Shown here: positions 61,184 to 64,000 of the stretch, piece by piece
How the letters are laid out: every line of letters begins with the position of its first letter
How positions within the stretch are numbered: the first letter of the stretch is position 1
Notes under the pieces: model-generated
The model's database searches: none
What the model saw: the letters and a program-made list of their open reading frames with translations, nothing else
Told to the model about the DNA's origin: nothing
Origin: Actinomycetes bacterium
GTDB lineage: Bacteria > Actinomycetota > Coriobacteriia > WRKU01 > WQUG01
DNA length: 64,000 bases
Assembly (NCBI GenBank): GCA_031272275.1
Contig: JAISUC010000008.1
Location: 37,771-101,770 of the forward strand
Direction of reading: 5' to 3'
Position numbers and translations under genes: made by a program

Positions 61184-62996
61184 CATCGCCACCAAGCGAC
61201 AAACCGCCCGAAAGACTCCTGCGCCGGGCTTGGCCACACACCGTACTGCGCTCTTGCTGGTATTGGGGCTCTTGGCTCCGGGTTCATGGTTCTTCTATCG
61301 CTTGCCTGATAAGCCGTTTGCACAGCTGAGCTTCTGCGTGTTCGCAGCGATCGCGATACTGTTAGCCGTCTTTTTTCCCACACATGCGAAACCTGACAAG
61401 CTGTCGACTGTGTTGCTGCTCGCTCTCGCACTGTTTCTCGTGGCAGTCGCAATTTCGTTTCTTGCCAATCCTTGGCCTTTTCAGGTTGCGTTATATGACA
61501 TGTATGGTGATATGCCACTCATTCTCTGGGTGGTTTTCCCGTTCATACTTATGGTTGCGACCGCTTTCCCCTTTACCGGAACCACCGAAAACCTGAAAAT
61601 CCCCGCTGTGGCAGTCTGCCTGTTCACGTTCTTGGGTGTGTTGACCCGTGTAACCACCGGGATGTCTTCTGTGTTCGGCTCACCCGCTTACGCGGTCCCT
61701 GCTTTGGCGCCTTTGTTGCCGTTCCTTATGGTTACGATGCTGGGTCGCTCACAGCGGAGGAGTATAAACTCTGCACTGGTGTGGTGGATGGGGGGGCTGC
61801 TCTTTGTGGTCGCTTTTTCCTTCTCTCAGGGGATGCTTGGACTGGTGACAATGGTCTTCGGCTTATTGGTTATGGGTGCATTTGCACAGCAGTTGGGGAT
61901 ACGCGACCGGTTTGCACGGGTTATCGTTCGTTGCTCGATGGTGCTCATAGCATGTGTCGTGTTAGGGATTGTGGTTGCCTCTATTCCTTCTTTGCGCTCT
62001 TTTTTGCTGAATCGTGGTGATTACTTAAGGCTCGATAGTTCATTGAGCAGTAGATTGTTTCTTTGGGATGCAGCAGCTCGGATGTTTGCAACAAAGCCCC
62101 TGTTTGGTTTTGGGTCTGCAGGATTCCAATATAGCTCGTACCGTTTCTATGACAGCAGCATCTATACCTTGACCTCGACGCTGGGCAGCGACCCGACCGT
62201 CTTCAGCTCCCCCTCGCCACACGCTCTCTTTTGGGATATTCTGACGCGACTGGGTGCTTTTGGGGCAATAGCAGCACTGGTCTTGGCAATGACTTGGGTC
62301 ACAGTTTTTGTCCGCAGGCTGTCTGCGGACAAAGGAAATGCGCAGGCGACCCTATTCCGTATTGTATGTTTTGCGGGTACACTGACTTGGCTTTTTTCGC
62401 TGATGCTTACGCCGTTTCACTATGCGATGGGATTTGCAGGGGTCGCGATGGCCGCAATTGCGGTGGCACCACCGTTGCGGCAGGAACCGACAATTCAACA
62501 TGCGGATAGACGGAAACGAACCGGGCAGATTGCGCTTGCGGCCGCTTGTACAATTTGCGCAATCCTTCTGGTGGGATTCGGTGGGTGGAAAGCGGTGGGA
62601 TTAAGCGCAGGCGACAAAACGTATGCCACAGCCGAACAGAACTACCGCCAACAGCTCGTGGCACAAAGAATAATGCCCGATAACCCTTTAACGGAAAGAC
62701 GCTTGCTGGAATTGGGGATCATGATTTCTGCTGATAATACTCAGTTGCACGCGGCACAGACTGCGGTTGATTGTGCACCGGGCTATATTCGCGACTATTT
62801 GCCCAATGCAGCTCGTTTTGCACTGCTTTCGCTGCAGGATGCGCAGATATCCAATAGGACGGACTTTGTCTGGGAGAAACGGATGCTCGCAGATGCTCGA
62901 TCAGCCGGTGTGGAGTTTCCATCGATCACGACTGCTGAAGCCCTGTTAGCGCAACTGTCGGCCGCGAACAGCGCGGCTCAACAGCCACAAAAATGA
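61164..62996 (+). CDS. O-antigen ligase/Wzy_C-type membrane protein
   Basis: A 610-residue membrane protein with about 11-12 TMs (~25-470) and a C-terminal soluble domain (~480-610) with helical repeat character. The Wzy_C region is seen in RLFLWDAAARMFATKPLFGFGSAGFQYSSYRF, a large periplasmic loop between TMs. This superfamily includes O-antigen ligases (WaaL) and protein O-oligosaccharyltransferases (PglL, PilO). In a cell with no sign of LPS, glycosylation of a protein is more likely; that is inference. It starts (ATG 61164) inside the 10-haem gene (20-base overlap), so it belongs to the cytochrome operon. Confidence 0.82.
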   Translation: MVPTSSSIATKRQTARKTPAPGLATHRTALLLVLGLLAPGSWFFYRLPDKPFAQLSFCVFAAIAILLAVFFPTHAKPDKLSTVLLLALALFLVAVAISFLANPWPFQVALYDMYGDMPLILWVVFPFILMVATAFPFTGTTENLKIPAVAVCLFTFLGVLTRVTTGMSSVFGSPAYAVPALAPLLPFLMVTMLGRSQRRSINSALVWWMGGLLFVVAFSFSQGMLGLVTMVFGLLVMGAFAQQLGIRDRFARVIVRCSMVLIACVVLGIVVASIPSLRSFLLNRGDYLRLDSSLSSRLFLWDAAARMFATKPLFGFGSAGFQYSSYRFYDSSIYTLTSTLGSDPTVFSSPSPHALFWDILTRLGAFGAIAALVLAMTWVTVFVRRLSADKGNAQATLFRIVCFAGTLTWLFSLMLTPFHYAMGFAGVAMAAIAVAPPLRQEPTIQHADRRKRTGQIALAAACTICAILLVGFGGWKAVGLSAGDKTYATAEQNYRQQLVAQRIMPDNPLTERRLLELGIMISADNTQLHAAQTAVDCAPGYIRDYLPNAARFALLSLQDAQISNRTDFVWEKRMLADARSAGVEFPSITTAEALLAQLSAANSAAQQPQK

Positions 62997-63086
62997 GACA
63001 AAACTGCATGTATCACCTGCTGCGGCAGGGCAGGCCCGGTTATATTGAGCCAGAACTACACACAATTTATTAACATAAAATGCAAC

Positions 63087-63115
63087 TTGCAATTAAGGGA
63101 GGGGGCTTGTATGAT
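63087..63115 (+). promoter_or_regulatory. Promoter of the secreted cytochrome gene
   Basis: TTGCAA (63087-63092), 17-base spacer, extended -10 TGT-TATGAT (63110-63115). This gives a 5' leader of about 125-165 bases with two good ribosome-binding sites (63226-63235 and 63272-63278). Confidence 0.7.
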
Positions 63116-63286
63116 AGTAAAGGAGGAGCGGGAGACAAAGTGTAACAGAACCTTGATTTGTACGCCACTACATAGGAGTACTACGGCTGATTTGTATGTC
63201 AGTCGCGCAAGTAAATCTGTCATGGAAAGGAGGTGTGAAAAGAAATGACACATACTATCATTAACCTCATCAAAGGAGACAACAAC

Positions 63287-64000
63287 ATGAAGAAAAAGGC
63301 AATGTTCGTAGTTGCCGTGGCAGCAGTGCTCGTCCTTGCATTCAGCGCAGTTGCTATGGCAAAATACGCCGGCGCATTTGATGTCGGCAGCACTCCTGCT
63401 GCCGGTACCAACAGCACAGCCGGTTATCTGTCTTGGAGCGGTGCAAAAGATATCGCCAATGACGACAATCTGGGTCTTCAGACCGCACTGGGTGAGACCA
63501 CGACAGCTCACGGTGGCTACACAATCGCCACGGTGAAGTGTGCGGTCTGTCACTCTGCCCACCGGGCTTATGCATCCGGTGAGACCTCAACGGCCCCGAC
63601 GGCTGCAGGCGCCCCCCAAGGTTTGGGTTATGTCACCAGCCAGTACACCACCGTTGACAACCACCTGACCTATGGAAACGCCTGCGTCAACTGCCACACC
63701 GTCTGGGGTGGCGGCGGAGCCACCAAGAAAATCGAGTGGGCACAGACCGGATCCGGTCCCCATAACGGTCAAAACTGCGTGAGTGAATGCCACACCGGTG
63801 GAATCCACGGCGACAAGCCCTCTGCATACTACGGTATGAACGCATTCATGCTGGGAGACGAGAAAGACACCGTGATCACCACCGCTCTGTCCAAGGGCAA
63901 CGTTTCCGCCAACCTGAGCTACACGGCGGCCGGAACGCAAACCGGCAACGCCGCCTGGTTCCAGAACGGAAACGAAGGCGGTACCCCAGGTTCGGGTGCC
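63287..64000 (+). CDS. Secreted multihaem c-type cytochrome, 3' truncated
   Basis: The frame is open from the start codon to the window end (238 codons). It has a signal peptide (KKKAMFVVAVAAVLVLAFSAVAMA, cleavage after AMA), then Gly/Ala/Thr-rich sequence and haem motifs CAVCH (85-89) and CVNCH (133-137). A third candidate is CVSECH (164-169), a C-x3-C-H form. Sequence between them (TSTAPTAAGAPQG) is low-complexity and Thr/Ser-rich. AAAGGAG sits 8 bases before the ATG at 63287; an in-frame ATG at 63245 with a perfect AAAGGAGGTG site would add 14 residues. Likely the terminal, extracellular cytochrome of the module. Confidence 0.85.
   Translation, partial: MKKKAMFVVAVAAVLVLAFSAVAMAKYAGAFDVGSTPAAGTNSTAGYLSWSGAKDIANDDNLGLQTALGETTTAHGGYTIATVKCAVCHSAHRAYASGETSTAPTAAGAPQGLGYVTSQYTTVDNHLTYGNACVNCHTVWGGGGATKKIEWAQTGSGPHNGQNCVSECHTGGIHGDKPSAYYGMNAFMLGDEKDTVITTALSKGNVSANLSYTAAGTQTGNAAWFQNGNEGGTPGSGA

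Noticed and set aside
63045..63248. 67-codon frame upstream of the secreted cytochrome
   Set aside because: It starts upstream of the predicted promoter, spans the -35/-10 elements and has no coding character.

Overview
The window is a high-GC bacterial chromosome segment that fits an anaerobic member of the Actinomycetota, most likely class Coriobacteriia. The evidence is the dnaK-grpE-dnaJ-hspR order with a MerR-type HspR, a class B-type sortase, many multi-haem c-type cytochromes in a cell that otherwise looks Gram-positive, and probable leaderless mRNAs. The genus cannot be named from the sequence alone.

Layout. 0-5 kb: the 3' end of a peptide-type ABC solute-binding protein, an alpha/beta hydrolase, two lipoproteins (one a rhodanese), a cation diffusion facilitator and purE. 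5-10.6 kb: arylamine N-acetyltransferase and the heat-shock operon dnaK-grpE-dnaJ-hspR. 10.7-19.4 kb: a purine operon, purC-(membrane protein)-purS-purQ-(membrane protein)-purL-purF-purM-purN, with purE nearby. With purC, purE, purF, purL, purQ, purS, purM and purN it supplies most of the route to IMP. 19.4-25 kb: CapA-like lipoprotein, a LolD/FtsX-type ABC pair and a sortase. 25-27.4 kb (minus strand): a CbiMQO cobalt/nickel ECF transporter and an unusual tRNA with a UAA anticodon. 27.4-40.7 kb: FKBP lipoprotein, polyprenyl diphosphate synthase, amidohydrolase, a NarL-type two-component system fused operonically to a MacAB-like export system, HtrA protease, RlmH and an editing-domain-less prolyl-tRNA synthetase. 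41.4-46 kb: one 1524-residue beta-helical surface protein.

From about 46 kb on the character changes. A surface-glycan cluster (GT-C glycosyltransferase, radical SAM protein, FkbM methyltransferase, flippase, two WcaC-like GT4 enzymes, methyltransferase) runs into a respiratory or extracellular-electron-transfer module: TPR membrane protein, NHL propeller, 12-haem and 10-haem membrane cytochromes, an O-antigen-ligase-like protein, and a secreted multi-haem cytochrome cut by the window edge. I infer that these genes together build and possibly glycosylate an extracellular cytochrome conduit. This is the best candidate for an undescribed system here.

The second main observation is a dispersed 15-base repeat, GGGACGYACTCCCCC. 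It occurs 12 times exactly and at least 8 more times with one or two changes. It sits in intergenic regions, in terminator hairpins and inside several reading frames between 2.3 and 46.9 kb, and I did not find it in the 47-64 kb glycan/cytochrome segment. Other repeats are a duplicated 64-bp hairpin terminator between purF and purM, and mosaic REP-like palindromes around 6 kb, 17.5 kb and 41 kb.
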